This document shows, in pieces, positions 34,784-46,900 of a stretch of DNA of 64,000 nucleotides (positions within the stretch are counted from its first letter, which is position 1; the number at the start of each line of letters is the position of its first letter). Below the pieces are notes generated by a model, which searched no databases, had not been told where the DNA came from, and was given only the letters and a program-made list of their open reading frames with translations. A program made the position numbers and the translations under genes. The DNA lies in the NCBI GenBank assembly GCA_037349315.1, contig JBAIAC010000048.1, positions 34,226,501 to 34,290,500 of the forward strand, given 5' to 3'. The stretch is from Chelydra serpentina (taxonomy: Eukaryota > Chordata > Testudines > Chelydridae).

Positions 34784-35456
34784 CAGGGCCGGCTCCAGGC
34801 ACCAGCCTACCAAGCAGGTGCTTGGGGCAGCACCTGGACGGGGGCGGCACTCACGGTTTTTTTTTTGTTTGCTTGTTTTTTAATTTACAAAAAAAACTAT
34901 TCTTCCTCTGGCACCCCTGCCCGGGGAGCAGGGCGGCAGGCATGCTCCGCTCCCCGGGGCAGCGGGGCGGCCGGCATGCTCCGCTCCCCGCCAGCGCCCC
35001 GGCTGGGGCAGCGGGGCAGCAGGCGTGCTCCGCTCCCCGCCGGTGCCCCGGCCGGGGGAGTGGGGCGGCAGGCGTGCTCCGCTCCCCGGGGCAGCGGGGC
35101 GGCCGGCATGCTCCGCTCCCCGCCGGCGCCCCGGCCGGGGCAGCGGGGCAGCGGGGCAGCAGGCGTGCTCCGCTCCCCGCCGGCGCCCCGGCCGGGGCAG
35201 CAGGACAGCAGGCATGCTCCGCTCCCCGCCAGCGCTCCGGCCCGGGCAGCGGGGCGGCAGGCGTTCCACGCTCCCCACTGGCAGGGGGAGTGGGACGGTG
35301 GGCATGCCGCCCTCCCCGCTGGCCCCCCCCCCCGGCGTTTTGGCGGGGTGGTGTTGTTGGGGGGGGGTATTGGCCGGCGTTGTTGGGGGGGGCGGCGCTT
35401 GTGGGTTTTTGTTTTTTTTTTTGCTTGGGGCGGCCAAAAAGCTAGGGCCGGCCCTG
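34784..35456 (+). mobile_element. hAT-type element with minisatellite, duplication GGTCAGTC
   Basis: The ends are CAGGGCCGGCTCCAGGCACC and, read from the right, CAGGGCCGGCCCTAGC. Flanks 34776-34783 and 35457-35464 are both GGTCAGTC, an exact 8-bp duplication. The core (34920-35300) is a GC-rich minisatellite. Long ORFs in all frames (up to 223 codons) are consequences of the tandem repeat and GC bias, not genes. Confidence 0.87.
34920..35300 (+). repeat. GC-rich minisatellite inside the hAT element
   Basis: About seven imperfect units of 43-60 bp, each containing GGCATGCTCCGCTCCCCG or GGCGTGCTCCGCTCCCCG followed by CGCCCCGGCCGGGGCAGCGG. Confidence 0.85.
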
Positions 35457-35464
35457 GGTCAGTC

Positions 35465-36540
35465 CTAGTAGTCGGAGCAGGAGTCAGCGTCAGAAGTCAA
35501 CCCAAGGGTCAGAGCCTGAGTCAAGTCAGGAGTTGAATCAAGTACCAAGAAAGCAGGAATTAGGGACAAGTCAGGATAGCTGGGTTCAGGAGTCAGGCAA
35601 GAAGGCAGGGTCCAAGGTAGCAGGCAGCCAGGAATTTGCCCAGTTGCACAGACAACTTCCTGTGCCTCCTTCCAGCTTAAAAAGCATGGTCAGATCAAGA
35701 GGTGGGACTGGGCACTCCTCCAGTCAAGAAGCCGTCAGCAGTGCAGGGTTCCATTAGCCACTCGACCTGCTAGTGATTAGCAAGCCACCAGATGGCAACC
35801 AGGACACGAAAGCTGCCAACAAACCCGAGTTCAAGACCTGTGGATCTTCATTATAAGCAAGGGTCTTGCCAGAACTCTAATTGCTTGTCTTATCACTTGC
35901 ATGTAACAAGACCCATTACAGCACTTTCCACGTTAGCCTTTTTGCCGGAGCTGGGTTTAAAAAAAAATCAACAACACTTTTTTTGGTCAAAATGAAAACG
36001 TTTCATGTGACTACGTTGATGTCAACACAATTGCACTGGACACCAGCCAGGGTTCTTGCCAGGTCCCCCAGCCAGCTCCTTGGCAGCCCAAGCTTTTTGG
36101 CAGATTGCCTGGCAGGCTGATGAGGAGCCAAGAGCATGGAAGCCCTAAGAGCCCAAACGTCTAGGCTCACAGCTCCTGAGCAGCCTGGGATTGTAGGGTT
36201 TCCTGGCTCCAGGGCAGTAGAGCTGGGAAGAGAACCGTGATTGTGTTTTGTGGAGAATTTCAAAATTTTGGGGGTGTGTGGGTTTTTTTGTTCTGAATTC
36301 TAATGAACCCAGATTTCGAAATCCTCCTGGAAACAGAATGACCATTTTCTGTCCCGCTCTGCTCTTGACACACAAACCTTCATTGTCACAGAACTGCCGT
36401 GCAAAAGCTTCATGGCATAGCATTGGAAAACGTTACCCACTATAGTTTCACACATAAAACCTACAATTGTACACAGTCTGCCATGCACACAGTTGAGGAC
36501 CACATTTTCAAAAATGGCCACTTATTTTAGCTGACACACC
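35465..36540. other. Repeat-like GTCAGG-rich block, then unrecognised sequence
   Basis: About 35465-35640 is rich in AGTCAGGAGT / GAGTCAAG words, with continuation on the left side of the hAT element. The remainder is unrecognised. Confidence 0.35.
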
Positions 36541-37560
36541 CTTCGAATGCTCAATTTGAAACATTTTGGACTTGTTTTTCGGAGGTGCTGAACACCCACT
36601 GCTTCAATTCAAGGGTCCCTGGCACCCACAAATCCAACAACATTCAATGGGAGCTGCAGGAGTTTAGCAGCAATAAAAATCAGACCGAAGATGTCTCAAG
36701 TTGGGCACTCAAGGTAAGTGGCTAATTTTGAAACTGTAGGTATACAAACACTTGACATTTTCCCACCATGGGCAAATACAAAGCAGGCCGAGGGACCTGC
36801 TCCAAAATGGGTGATGAGTGGATGAAGCTATCGATGTTGTCATGGGTTTGAGTGTGCCATTTAGATACTGGCCCCAATTTTTAAAGGTATTAAGTATTGC
36901 TGCACTCAGTGTTGCAATGCCTAACTGATTTAGGAGCCTAAATCTTATTTTCAGAAGTGCCTAAATCAGTTATGTATTACAAAGCTGAGCACAACTATGC
37001 TTAAATTCCCTTTAAAATGTGGAGCGTAGTCTTTAGTAAGGGGAGCACTGGGAGATATTTTCAGGTGGGTGCCCAGCACAGGCGCCGACTTTCTCTGGCG
37101 CCGGTGGGAGCTCACGCCCAGCGTCGGGGGCGGGGCCCCGCTCCCGATGCCGGGCCCCGCCCCCGACACCAGGTGACGTTGCGGGGCCCCGCCCCCGACG
37201 CCAGGCCCTGCCCCCGATGCCGGGTGACGTTGCGGGGCCCCGCCCCCGACGCTGACGCAACGTCGCCCAGCGTCGGGGGCGGGGCCCCGCAACATCTCCC
37301 GGTGCTAAGATAAGATGGTGGCGGGCCCCGGGGTTGGCGGGGAGCTGGCCGCGGGTCCCGGGGATGGCGGGGAGCTGCCGGTGGGTGCAGAGCACCCACC
37401 AATTTTTCCCCGTGGGTGCTCCAGCCCCGGAGCACCCATGAAGTCGGCGCCTATGCGAGCACTTTCTGAAAATCAAGCCGTCTTAAGGTGTCTCACATTG
37501 GGCATCCACAACTGAGGCATCCCAAATCACTAGTCATTTTGGAAAATTTGGACTTTGTCT
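36541..37560. repeat. Ancient repeat split by a hAT element
   Basis: CTGAACACCCACTGCTTCAA, CAATGGGAGCTGCAGGAG and the GTGCCTAAATCAG/GGAGCCTAAATC words are typical of an old sauropsid repeat. The sequence appears to resume after the insertion at 37077-37455. A related piece is at about 55793-55990. Confidence 0.45.
37077..37455 (+). mobile_element. GC-rich hAT-type MITE (CATAGG family)
   Basis: The left end is CACAGGCGCCGACTT and the right end reads CATAGGCGCCGACTT. The interior has tandem GGGGCCCCGCCCCCGACGCC units and a GGTGGGTGCAGAGCACCCACC palindrome shared with 26737-27089 and 57832-58133. The target duplication is not clear, so the outer boundaries are good to a few bases. Confidence 0.7.
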
Positions 37561-37879
37561 GTCACAGTTCAGGTTCTGGATGCAATCCAGGCCAGTAAGG
37601 GGTTGTCACCTCTTACCTTGTAAGATGAAAGATCTTTGCCTAAGCAGGTTTCTCACCTATATTCAGTTCCCAGAGACTTCTACCCACCCCGCTGGGCCCC
37701 AACTTTTTCAGCTTGCAAGAACTCTGTTCCCTTGTGTCTGTTTAGTGATGGATGCCAAAGATGGCTTCTGTCCTTGCTTATTATATCCATGGGTGGCATA
37801 TGAACTATCTGCCTTTTCTGCCCAAAGCCCCGCCTCTTCCGTGCCCCTCCACTGGAGGCCGGAGCCCAGAGCCCCCCCA

Positions 37880-38330
37880 CCGCAGCCGCCAGCTCCTGCC
37901 CCAGGCTAGCGCCTCCAGTCCCAGAACACTGGGCAGGGCGGCCCAAGCCCTGGAGCGCCGGGAGGGCAGGTAGCGTGGCCCCCACCCCCCCCACCCCCAC
38001 CCCAGAGTGCCGGGCGGGTGGCGTAGCCCCTGCCACCACCACCACTCCAGCCCCAGAGCACCAGGCGGGCGGCATAGCCCCAGCTTCCCAGCCCCAGAGT
38101 GCTGGGTGGGCAGACGGCGTGGTTCCAGTGCACTCAGCTCTGGAGTGCCCCCATCCCTCGGAGCACTGGGCGGGTGGCGCGGGCCCAGTTCCGGGCCCTG
38201 CGCCAGCCCCACCCCAATCTGGGGCCACAGCACAGACAAGGGAAGAGCCACAGAGCAGGAAGCAGGAGGGGGCTGCCTGGGGACGGAGCACAGGCAGAGC
38301 CACACCTGGGTGTTTGGAGGTAAAGCCTCC
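37880..38330. repeat. GC-rich diverged tandem block
   Basis: Repeated units containing CCCCAGAGTGCCGGGCGGGT / CCCCAGAGCACCAGGCGGGC followed by GGCRTAGCCCC. Overlapping long ORFs on both strands (up to 207 codons) are repeat artefacts. Confidence 0.6.
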
Positions 38331-38841
38331 CCCAGCCTATTGTAACCACCACCCATGCTTATATCTTCCAAAGTTTAATGACCTTGTTTCAAGAGGCAGG
38401 ATGACTTCATGCTTTCCCCCCTTTCCTGTGGGCTTCCCATCCCTCTGTATGTAAATGGGGTTTCCAGGGTTTTGATTCCACCATATTTAATTTACATAGT
38501 AGACAGGTGACATTCCATCTGTGACATTTCCCTCCTGTCTGGAAGAGACCGGTTTCTCCCTTTGTTTGGATACAGACTGTGAAGCCTAATATCCATGAGT
38601 ATCTGTAATTCCTTATATAGTGTCAATGCATACATTTTACTATGATATTAATCACCAGTATATCAGAGGCTTTTGGGAAACACCTTACTTGATAAACTTT
38701 TATAATACAATAATATTGTGTATATAATCAGGTGATTCAGTTGCTTTCCACTTGAGGTTCAGATCCCCTTCTTTATAGTCCAGATAAAGTTTTTCTTTCC
38801 TGCTGGAAGCTGTCACCTTTCTGACTTGTTAGCTTGATAGA

Positions 38842-38892
38842 AAGATTTTGTCAGTTCTTTTTAGTAAAAGTCACGGACAGGTTATGGGCAAT
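38842..38892 (+). repeat. 51-bp partial copy of the repeat at 40163
   Basis: The AAGATTTTGTCAGTTCTTTT to GGGCAAT segment matches 40163-40213 with one difference. It breaks off 23 bp before the hAT element at 38916. Confidence 0.65.
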
Positions 38893-38915
38893 GATACCTT
38901 TGTTTACCTTCTATG

Positions 38916-39084
38916 CAGGGCCGGCGCTACCATTAGGCGACCCTAGGCGGTCGCCTAGGGCGCCAGGATTTGGGGGGCGGCGTTTCAGGTCCCTCGGCGG
39001 CCGCCAGCGGGGATTTTGTTGGCATGTTGGTGGCAGCCTCTCCCGCCGCCGCCTAGGGTGGCAAAAAAGCTGGCGCCGCCCCTG
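38916..39084 (+). mobile_element. Short hAT-type MITE, duplication CTTCTATG
   Basis: 169 bp with CAGGGCCGGCGCTACC at the left and, read from the right, CAGGGGCGGCGCCAGC. Flanks 38908-38915 and 39085-39092 are both CTTCTATG, an exact 8-bp duplication. It contains the palindrome CCTAGGCGGTCGCCTAGG. Confidence 0.85.
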
Positions 39085-39092
39085 CTTCTATG

Positions 39093-40162
39093 TAAATTGA
39101 CCTTCATTGTCGCTGCCTGATGAGTGGGCTGGTGAGAGAAGCAAATACATTCCTTTGTCTAGGGCAGTCCTGCCTTAAACACATTTTAGTCGTCATTCCA
39201 GTGTATATACACAGCTTTGAGTACAGACCGCATACATACATCCCACAGGAATTTTAATGATAAGTGAGTTAATGGTTTTCCAAAAACACAGTGCATGACA
39301 CCTTTTATATACAGACTATAACCCCTGTGAGTTGGAGTACACTGAATTGGTCAGGCCATCTGAAACTCATTATAAGATACCAGTGAGCCTCTTGGCCTCT
39401 GGTACTGGGATACTCTAGGGGGTCATAATATCTCCATCCTTTTTAGTTTTGATTGTTCAGTTCAAGTACTGCTGGCTCTTTCTGGATCTAACCACTTGCA
39501 GAATTGCTAAAGAATACATAATAAGACATACTGCTGTGAGGCAAGGGACTAGTCAGATCTCTACCATTGCCACGTGGGCAGAAGGATCAAACTAGCTCTT
39601 TGGTATGTGCTCTTGGTAGTTGTTTGGGCCTAGCTTTAACTTGAGATTAGTTTCAGTACAGGACTTTTCATACAATCATCATGTCTTTTGTATAAACCCT
39701 TTTTTCATTCTCATTGGTGGATGGCTCTGCTACATCCGCTGCATTTCCTGGGTTCCTAACATTTGCAGTGTTTTTAACTACTACCTTCTCAAGAGATGCT
39801 ATATAATCAAAATACTAATAGATGGCTACGACCATAACTTCACCTTAACAAAGCTTTTGTGTTTATATGCAGTACTAGTTTTTCATCTAGTTTAAATAAA
39901 TCACTGATCTGAGATGTATACAGTCTTGCAACCTATTGAGTGAGATGTTGAAAGATCTATTCTATGGGTCTGACGCTCATTTATGCTAAAACCCCTTTAT
40001 ATCAATCTGGCACCGTAAAAGGTATTAAAATGGGCATAAATATCTGGAACCTTAGTGTTAATGAGAATCAGACCCTAGATTTGAAACTGATTGTAATATA
40101 TAGCAGTCTCAAAACACTGGTGACTTTGCAGGAAACAAATAGATATAACTGTAAGTAAGACT
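39093..40162. other. No recognisable feature
   Basis: AT-rich unique-looking sequence with only short ORFs. Confidence 0.35.
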
Positions 40163-40560
40163 AAGATTTTGTCAGTTCTTTTTAGTAAAAGTCACGGATA
40201 GGTTATGGGCAATAAAAATTCACAGAAGCCCGTGACCTGTCCGGTAGTAGACCTGACCTTTTACTAAAAATAACTGTGACAAAATGGGGCTGGGGGATCC
40301 AGCACCCACTGCTGCTGTGGCTCTAGGATACCCCTGCTGCGACTCGGAGCTGTGAGGCCAGCGGCTGGTAGGTGCAGGGCCGCCTGCAGCGGCTGGGAGC
40401 TGCAGGAGGCCCTGCCACCTGCAGCAGCTGAAACGTCTCAGGCCCCTGCTGGCTGCCAGCTCCAGAGTCCCGCAGCCCCTGGGACTGAAGCAGAAAATGC
40501 CACGGAGGTCTCTGGAAGTCACGGATTCTGTGACTTCCATAACATAATCATACCTTAATT
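40163..40560 (+). repeat. MITE-like repeat with GTCACGG inverted arms
   Basis: The left part TTTTTAGTAAAAGTCACGGA and later CTTTTACTAAAAATAACTGT are inverted. Paired ...CCCGTGACCTGTCC words occur, and the right end is AAGTCACGGATTCTGTGACTT. The GC-rich core has no gene. Partial copies lie at 38842-38892 and perhaps 23010-23310. Confidence 0.5.
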
Positions 40561-40940
40561 ATAAGGTTATGTTATATGTGTGTATGGGCCTTGTCCTACA
40601 AACTCTTGGTTATATGGGTAATCCAACTGGATTCAATGTGATTTTACTTGTATGAGTAAAGTTTTGTTAGAAATGGCCCTATCTTTTGGATTGACAAATA
40701 ATCATAATAAAACTTTCTCTCCGAATGTGGAGTAGTGTATCTTGGATTTTTTATTTTGGAAAGAAAAGGTGAAACTCTGAAGACCACTGGGAGGGGCAAA
40801 AAACCCAGATCTCTATAGATCTAATTTTCTACAGACTTCTCTCAAATTGTACCACAAGGTGGCAGCTCGATTTTGAAAGTCAAGACTGATGTCGGATGAG
40901 CCCAAATGCTGCAAATATTTTGAAAATGCTGACATCAAAC

Positions 40941-41110
40941 AATAGTCCAACATTATTATTATTATTATTTTATTTTATTTATTATGGATTGGATCCATAG
41001 CACTGCAGGTGCGACTGGTATTTTACAGATACATTGTACTCTGTAGGAAAACAAGATCTCTACCCTGAAAAGCTACAGTGTAAATTAAACATCTAACAAT
41101 ATATGATCAC
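40941..41110 (+). repeat. ATT microsatellite and old SINE/LINE-tail fragment
   Basis: An (ATT)n/TTTTATTTA tract at about 40950-40985 is followed by TTGGATCCATAGCACTGCAG and a TCTCTACCCTGAAAAGCTAC block, similar to MIR/L3-like tails. Confidence 0.45.
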
Positions 41111-42205
41111 AACAGACCAAAGTGAGAGAGAATAGACAGAGAAGACAACTGCAAGTAAGGTAAAAGTGAACACAGGCCTTTAAACCCAATCTGACTTCCA
41201 CTGAAGTCAATAGGATTTTGTCGCTGATTTCAAAAGGAACAGGAACCAAATGTTGGAGGATTTTTTTTTTCAAATTAAGAAGATTATATTAGGCCTGATC
41301 CAAAGCCCATTGAAGTCAGTGGAAGTCTTTGTTTCTTGTCTTTTTTTTTTTTTTGGACCAAGGGTGAAGGAAGGGGTAGAGAGCAGCAGAATAGAAATTA
41401 GCAGGGGTAAGTAAGTTAACTAAAGGTACTGAGCTGTGGAGTGGGATTTCAAAGACAAAAGGGAGGTCACTTAGGGTATGTCTACATGCCAATTAAAAAT
41501 GAAACGGGAAGTAAGGGGCACATGCACAGTTGTGTAGAGCACTGAAGGTAAAGACAAAGAGTTTGCACTTGATGCAGAAGCAGACAGGAGGCCAGTAAAG
41601 AAACTCAAAAGAATGGGAGTGACATAATCAGAGCAGTGTGGGAGGTGTTTTAAACTGTAGCCTTCTAGACTATTCTTAAAATGATCCTGTTGTACTGAAC
41701 AAAGGATCTTCAATCACCACATTTAATGTCATAGATAGATTACATAATCAAGAGCTATCTCCAAGTATGTCATTCTGATTCTTAGCTTCCTGAGATGATT
41801 TTGTTTGCCCACAGCTCCTTTCATTTTCAGCTATGATTGTTCATATGTGCAAAATCTGACGGAAGTGGAATAGTCAAAGAGTAGATGGACAGTTGATAAG
41901 GTCTTTGCCAACTGGTTAGGGATTGCATACAAAGAGAAGCGCAGATGAAATGTAAGTACTGCAGTACACTTTCTCCAGCTCTCATACTGGAGACGCACTT
42001 AAAATTTCTTCATATTTATTATTTAGACTCTCTGTACTTTTTGAGATACATTTAGAGCTGTAAGCCAGTGTAAACCAGTATATAAGGGCAGCTAAGGTAG
42101 AAAAGTCTGCCAGCAGGAGATTTCAGAGAAGCACAGTAGCTGCTCTCTGCTGAGGGACCCACGTCAGACCAATGCTGTCCAAAAGGTGGGTGGAAAGGAA
42201 GGTGT
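41111..42205. other. No recognisable gene
   Basis: Contains CCACTGAAGTCAATAGGA (about 41199) and CCATTGAAGTCAGTGGAAG (about 41308), members of the recurrent dispersed motif. Otherwise unrecognised. Confidence 0.35.
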
Positions 42206-42370
42206 CTTTGGGCAAGTCACTTAGATTCTTGGTGCCTCATTTCCTTATCTATAAAATATAGATATAAATATAAAAACCCATTTCCATATCTATAAAATAG
42301 GGAGGCTGTGGTGCTGTGAGGAAAAATACATTAAAGACTGTGAGATGCTCAGATACTACAGTAATGTGGG
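42206..42370 (+). mobile_element. MIR-type SINE tail
   Basis: GGGCAAGTCACTTAGATTCT, CCTCATTTCCTTATCTATAA, ATAGGGAGG and GAGATGCTCAGATACTAC follow MIR order, with a local duplication of the TATCTATAAAATA segment. Confidence 0.6.
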
Positions 42371-42603
42371 CCAGAAATTAAAAAGAAGATAAAGTCAGCA
42401 AAATGGCATTATTGGCTTCCATATCTGTTCTCTCGATGACGTCCATACCAAATTCACTCTGTTTGCAAGTAAAAAGGCTATTTTGCAGATTAAAAACCTT
42501 AAAAGAATGGTGAGTTCTTTCTGGCTCTTGCATCATCGCCAATAAGAAAGATTCTTCCATCGTCTGATTGATTCATTTAACAATACAACATTGCAATTAT
42601 ATA

Positions 42604-43917
42604 TGTAACCCTTCTGCCAGTCAGAGTCGGCAGCCACAAGGGCCGGGTTCCGTATCTAGGGGTTCCATTCCAATAACACAATGCAAAAACCGGCTCGAGC
42701 CCCCACCCAGTGACCTGGGACAAATATATATCACCCCCCCTGGGCGCCTCTAAGAGGCAGTACTTCCCCTCTCGCAAGCACAGAGTCTGAGTGTAGAAAA
42801 ACCTTTTAATGACAGAGAGAAACAATGCGGCCTTTTGCTGGGGAAACACCACATCTAGGATTTGTAAACCAAACTGTGAGCAATGACCCACCCCAGCAAA
42901 TTGGCCATGTCCTTTCCCTTTGGTTCTTGAGTCCATCAACCCCAAAAATCACCCAAAGTCCCAAAAGTCCAACAACCCAAAAGTCCAGACCCAGAGTTCA
43001 AAAGTTCATCTGCAGAGTGTTACACCCCCTCCAGTCTGGGTAGAAATGGGGAGGGGAGAGGTAAGGGGCACCTTACGTGGCTCAAAGCTGACTGCCCCGT
43101 CCCTTCATGGTGCTTCGTTCGGCTCTGCTCTGCTCTGCTCCGCCAGCCATCCCACGAGTCACTCCGTTCAGCCGTCCTGCAAGCCGCTCCGCCAGCAGCT
43201 CCACTCCGTCAGCCGGCCTGCAAGCCGCGCCGGCTGTCCTGCCAACTGCTCCGCTCCGTCAGCCGGCCTGCAAGCCGCTCCGGCTATCCCGCCGGCTGTC
43301 CCGCTCCGCCAGCAGCTCCGCTCCACCAGTCGCTCAGCAATAGATCTTCTGGCTCCCCCACTACTTAACACAGTGCTCAGTGATTTCAGCTCATAACAAT
43401 TTCAGCTTGTAGTTAGGGGAGCCTTCGTGCTCATTTGCACACTTAGTCCAGAGTAATTCCAACTCAGCAGCCTGTAAATAGACTCCTAAGGAACTCAAAA
43501 TTAGCTCTGATATTCCACAGTGGAGAGAGAGAAGGAGGTGCAATTGACATTTAGGACCCTCAGAAGAGGCCCATGCCACCAGATACAAATACCTGTCCCC
43601 AACCTCTCTCAATTCACTGGGTTTTGGAATCCATGTCCCTCGCCTAGCAAGTGCTGCTTAGCTAAGGGCGAGTCCCTTCCTCATAACAAAAGCCTACTGT
43701 CCTTGATTCACACAATCAGGGTAACAACACTTTAGTCTTCCTGCCCCAATAACAGAGAAACTGGGGCTCCCACAGCAGTCAAGGTGACCATTTGGGCAAG
43801 CGGTCCATCATGCTTTGCAGGGTGGGTGTGTCCATGCAAACAAGATTAGCCCCTGACATCCCTTTCCACAACTCACCACCAGATGTCAGGGTAGAGCTCA
43901 TCCTGACTCTGCTTACA
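42604..43917 (-). repeat. 3' LTR of the intact gypsy element
   Basis: 1314 bp. The CpG- and GC-rich stretch at 43125-43340 has imperfect tandem units (CAGCCGGCCTGCAAGCCG) and is the likely promoter region in U3. An ATTAAA hexamer in sense orientation lies near 42805-42811. No TATA box is evident upstream of it. Confidence 0.95.
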
Positions 43918-43927
43918 TCCTCCCCCC
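43918..43927 (-). other. Polypurine tract
   Basis: In sense orientation GGGGGGAGGA immediately precedes the 3' LTR. This is the expected primer for plus-strand DNA synthesis. Confidence 0.85.
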
Positions 43928-43974
43928 AGCCGAGAATTTGTCGTCCCGACAAATCGCACTCCCTTTATACCAAC

Positions 43975-46900
43975 TCATTGGTTTCCTCCAAAGGGCCTCA
44001 GAAAACCCACTTCAGCTGTCACAAATCTGTGCGCTAAATGTATTGGCTCCTCGCTAATCACCCCAGGTGCATCATAGGTTAACCGTTTTACTGGTCTTAT
44101 TACCCTGTCCCTTCTATTGAGAGTCTCTGTTGCAGGGGTAGGAGGGACATCTTCTTGAGTGACGGATGGAGAGGTTTCCTTTGAGGATCCCTCGGCTACT
44201 GGCATAGGCCCCTGCATCTCTGGTTCTGACAGCGGAAGGTCCAACGGGTCTAGGGCCCCCTCCACCTGGATGTCCTCACTGTCCAATAACCTGTGTGCAT
44301 CATCAAAGGGGGGTCCCATCGGCGGCACAGGGGCGCCAGTAACGGGCCTAAATACCTCCGCCATGGGGCTTAGGGCTGAAGAGGGGGAGCTCTCTATTGG
44401 CTCAGCTGATCGAGACTGAAATCTTGTCTTCATTCCAGGATACACCAGGGTTGTGTCTTCCTCCTCGGCCTCACTCTCGGACATGCTGCATAAGGGTAGG
44501 TTAGCTTCAGAGGGCCCGTTGTCCGTGTTGGATGGCGGCTGTGGCCTGGCACTTCTGTTCTGCCCGGCTGCCCTGTCGTGGCCCATCTCATAAGGGGTGC
44601 CAACCAACTCCCCCACAGGGAGCAAGAGATTTCTGTGCACCGTCTTTATTTGCCCTGGACCCTCTTCAGGTTTGATCTTGTAGACCGGCAGGTCTCCCAG
44701 CTTCTCCATCACCAGGTAAGGTATTGCTTTCCATCTGTCAGCTATCTTGTGTTTGCCAGCAATACCCAAATTCCGCAGCAGGACTCTGTCCCCTGGCTGG
44801 AGCTCCTGCAAACGTACCCTAGCATCATATCGATGTTTGTTGCGATCTGCGTTCTGCCGAGCCGCAGATGTAGCCAAGTGATAAGCATCCCGCAGCTTTT
44901 CTCGTAGTCGGGCTACATATTGCTGATGAGTTTCGTAGCTATCTCCATCCTCTGATACACCAAAGCACAAGTCTATGGGTAATCTTGGTTCTCTCCCAAA
45001 CATCAAGAGATATGGGGTGACTCCCGTAGCATCGTTCTTTGTGGCGTTGTAGGCATGCACCAGAAATGCGACATGCTGGCTCCAGGTTGCCTTCTGCTCT
45101 GGTCGCAAAGTCCCCAACATATCTAATAGTGTTCGGTTGAACCTCTCTGGCTGAGGATCACCTTGCGGGTGATAAGGCGTTGTCCTAGACTTTTTAATTC
45201 CCGCTATCCTCAGCACCTCCTTCAGAAGGTGACTCTCAAAGTCCCGTCCCTGATCCGAGTGTATCCGGGCTGGGAATCCATAAACTGAGAAATATTTCTC
45301 CCACAGTACTCGAGCGACAGTGATAGCCCTCTGATCACGTGTGGGATATGCCTGCGCATACCGCGTAAAATGGTCAGTCACTACTAGAATGTTTCCGACA
45401 TTCCTCTTGTCTACTTCTAGAGACAAGAAATCAATGCATACTAGCTCCAAAGGTTTGGTGCTGGTGATATTCTTGAGATATGCAGCCCTTGTGGGCAGAG
45501 TTTTCCTTTGGACACATCGAGCGCATGTCTCACATTTCCTGCGAACATCTTCAGCCATCCGGGGCCAATAGAACCTACTACGAATAAGTTCCAGGGTTCT
45601 CTCCATCCCTAGATGTCCGAAATCATCATGCAGGGCCCTCATGGCCAGGGCTCTGTACTCTTTTGGCAGCACTAGCTGTGTTCGCTGCTTTTGTAAAGGG
45701 TCCATGGTCACTCGGTGTAGCACTCCCTGAATCAGTTTTAGTTTGGTCCATTCTCTCAATAGTAGTTTACCCTCTGGGCTAGGTGGAACAACCGCAGCTG
45801 GGCCTCGCCCCTCCCTTTTGGCAAGTAGTGTATCACGAATGTCAACATCTTGCAGCTGGGCTTCTTGCCAGTCAGCCTCACTGAGCATGGGCAATGGAGA
45901 TTGGTCCAATGCTATGTAGTTCACCGAAGCAGAAGGCACGCTTTCAGGGGGCAGGCCCAGAGCTTCTGCAACACATCCCTGAAGGCTCCAATGGGCCTCT
46001 GGCTCTCGACGACTCACACTGCAAATAGCTCTCACTCCATCCATGGGTATCATAGAGACTTCTGGTGCCTTTGGACGTCTGGACAATGCATCTGCATCCA
46101 CGTTGCTTCTCCCTGATCGGTATTGAATGCTGAAGTCATAGCTAGCCAAAGCGGCCACCCATCTCTGTCCGGTAGCATCCAGCTTGGCACTTGTTAACAC
46201 GTAAGTCAGTGGGTTGTTGTCTGTCCACACCTGGAACTGAGCACCATACAAGTAGTCTCGGAATTTCTCAGTGATGGCCCATTTCAAGGCCAAGAACTCC
46301 AGCTTGTGAATGGGATAGCGAGTTTCACTGTCCGACAGTCCTCGGCTGGCAAAGGCTACAGGTTTACGTTTGCCTTCCACTTCCTGGTACAGTACTGCTC
46401 CCAGACCCTCCAAACTGGCATCAGTATGCAGGATAAACGGTTTGCTGGGGTCAGCAAAGACTAGGACCGGAGCATGAGTTAGGCAAGCAATGATTTCTTG
46501 AAATGCCCTCTCACACCTCTCATCCCACCGCGGCCCAAACGGTTCGAAGGGGCCATAGTGTCTCTGCACAGGAGGCTTTCGGGATCCTCCCTTGTTCTTG
46601 GTCTTAGATTTGGGTTTTCCAGACTGGTATCCCCTGGTAAGATCATTCAGAGGCTTTACAATCGTAGCATAGTTCTTCACAAATCTGCGGTAATAGCCAC
46701 TAAATCCAAGAAAGGTCTTGAGTTCTCTGTAGTTACTGGGACGTGGCCAGGTAGTGAGTGCTTCTATTTTGCTGGGATCGGTACTCACACCCTCTTGGGA
46801 CACGATGTGACCTACATACTTCACTGAGGTTTGGCAGAACTGGCATTTATCTATTGAGAGCTTCAAACCATAGTCCTCCAACCTATTGAGCACTTTAAGT

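Noticed and set aside
34774..35536. Overlapping 147-223 codon ORFs in several frames
   Set aside because: They fall inside a hAT element with a GC-rich minisatellite. Open frames in three frames on both strands reflect repeat structure, not selection.
37680..38371. ORFs of up to 207 codons on both strands
   Set aside because: GC-rich diverged tandem block; frames overlap on both strands with low-complexity products.
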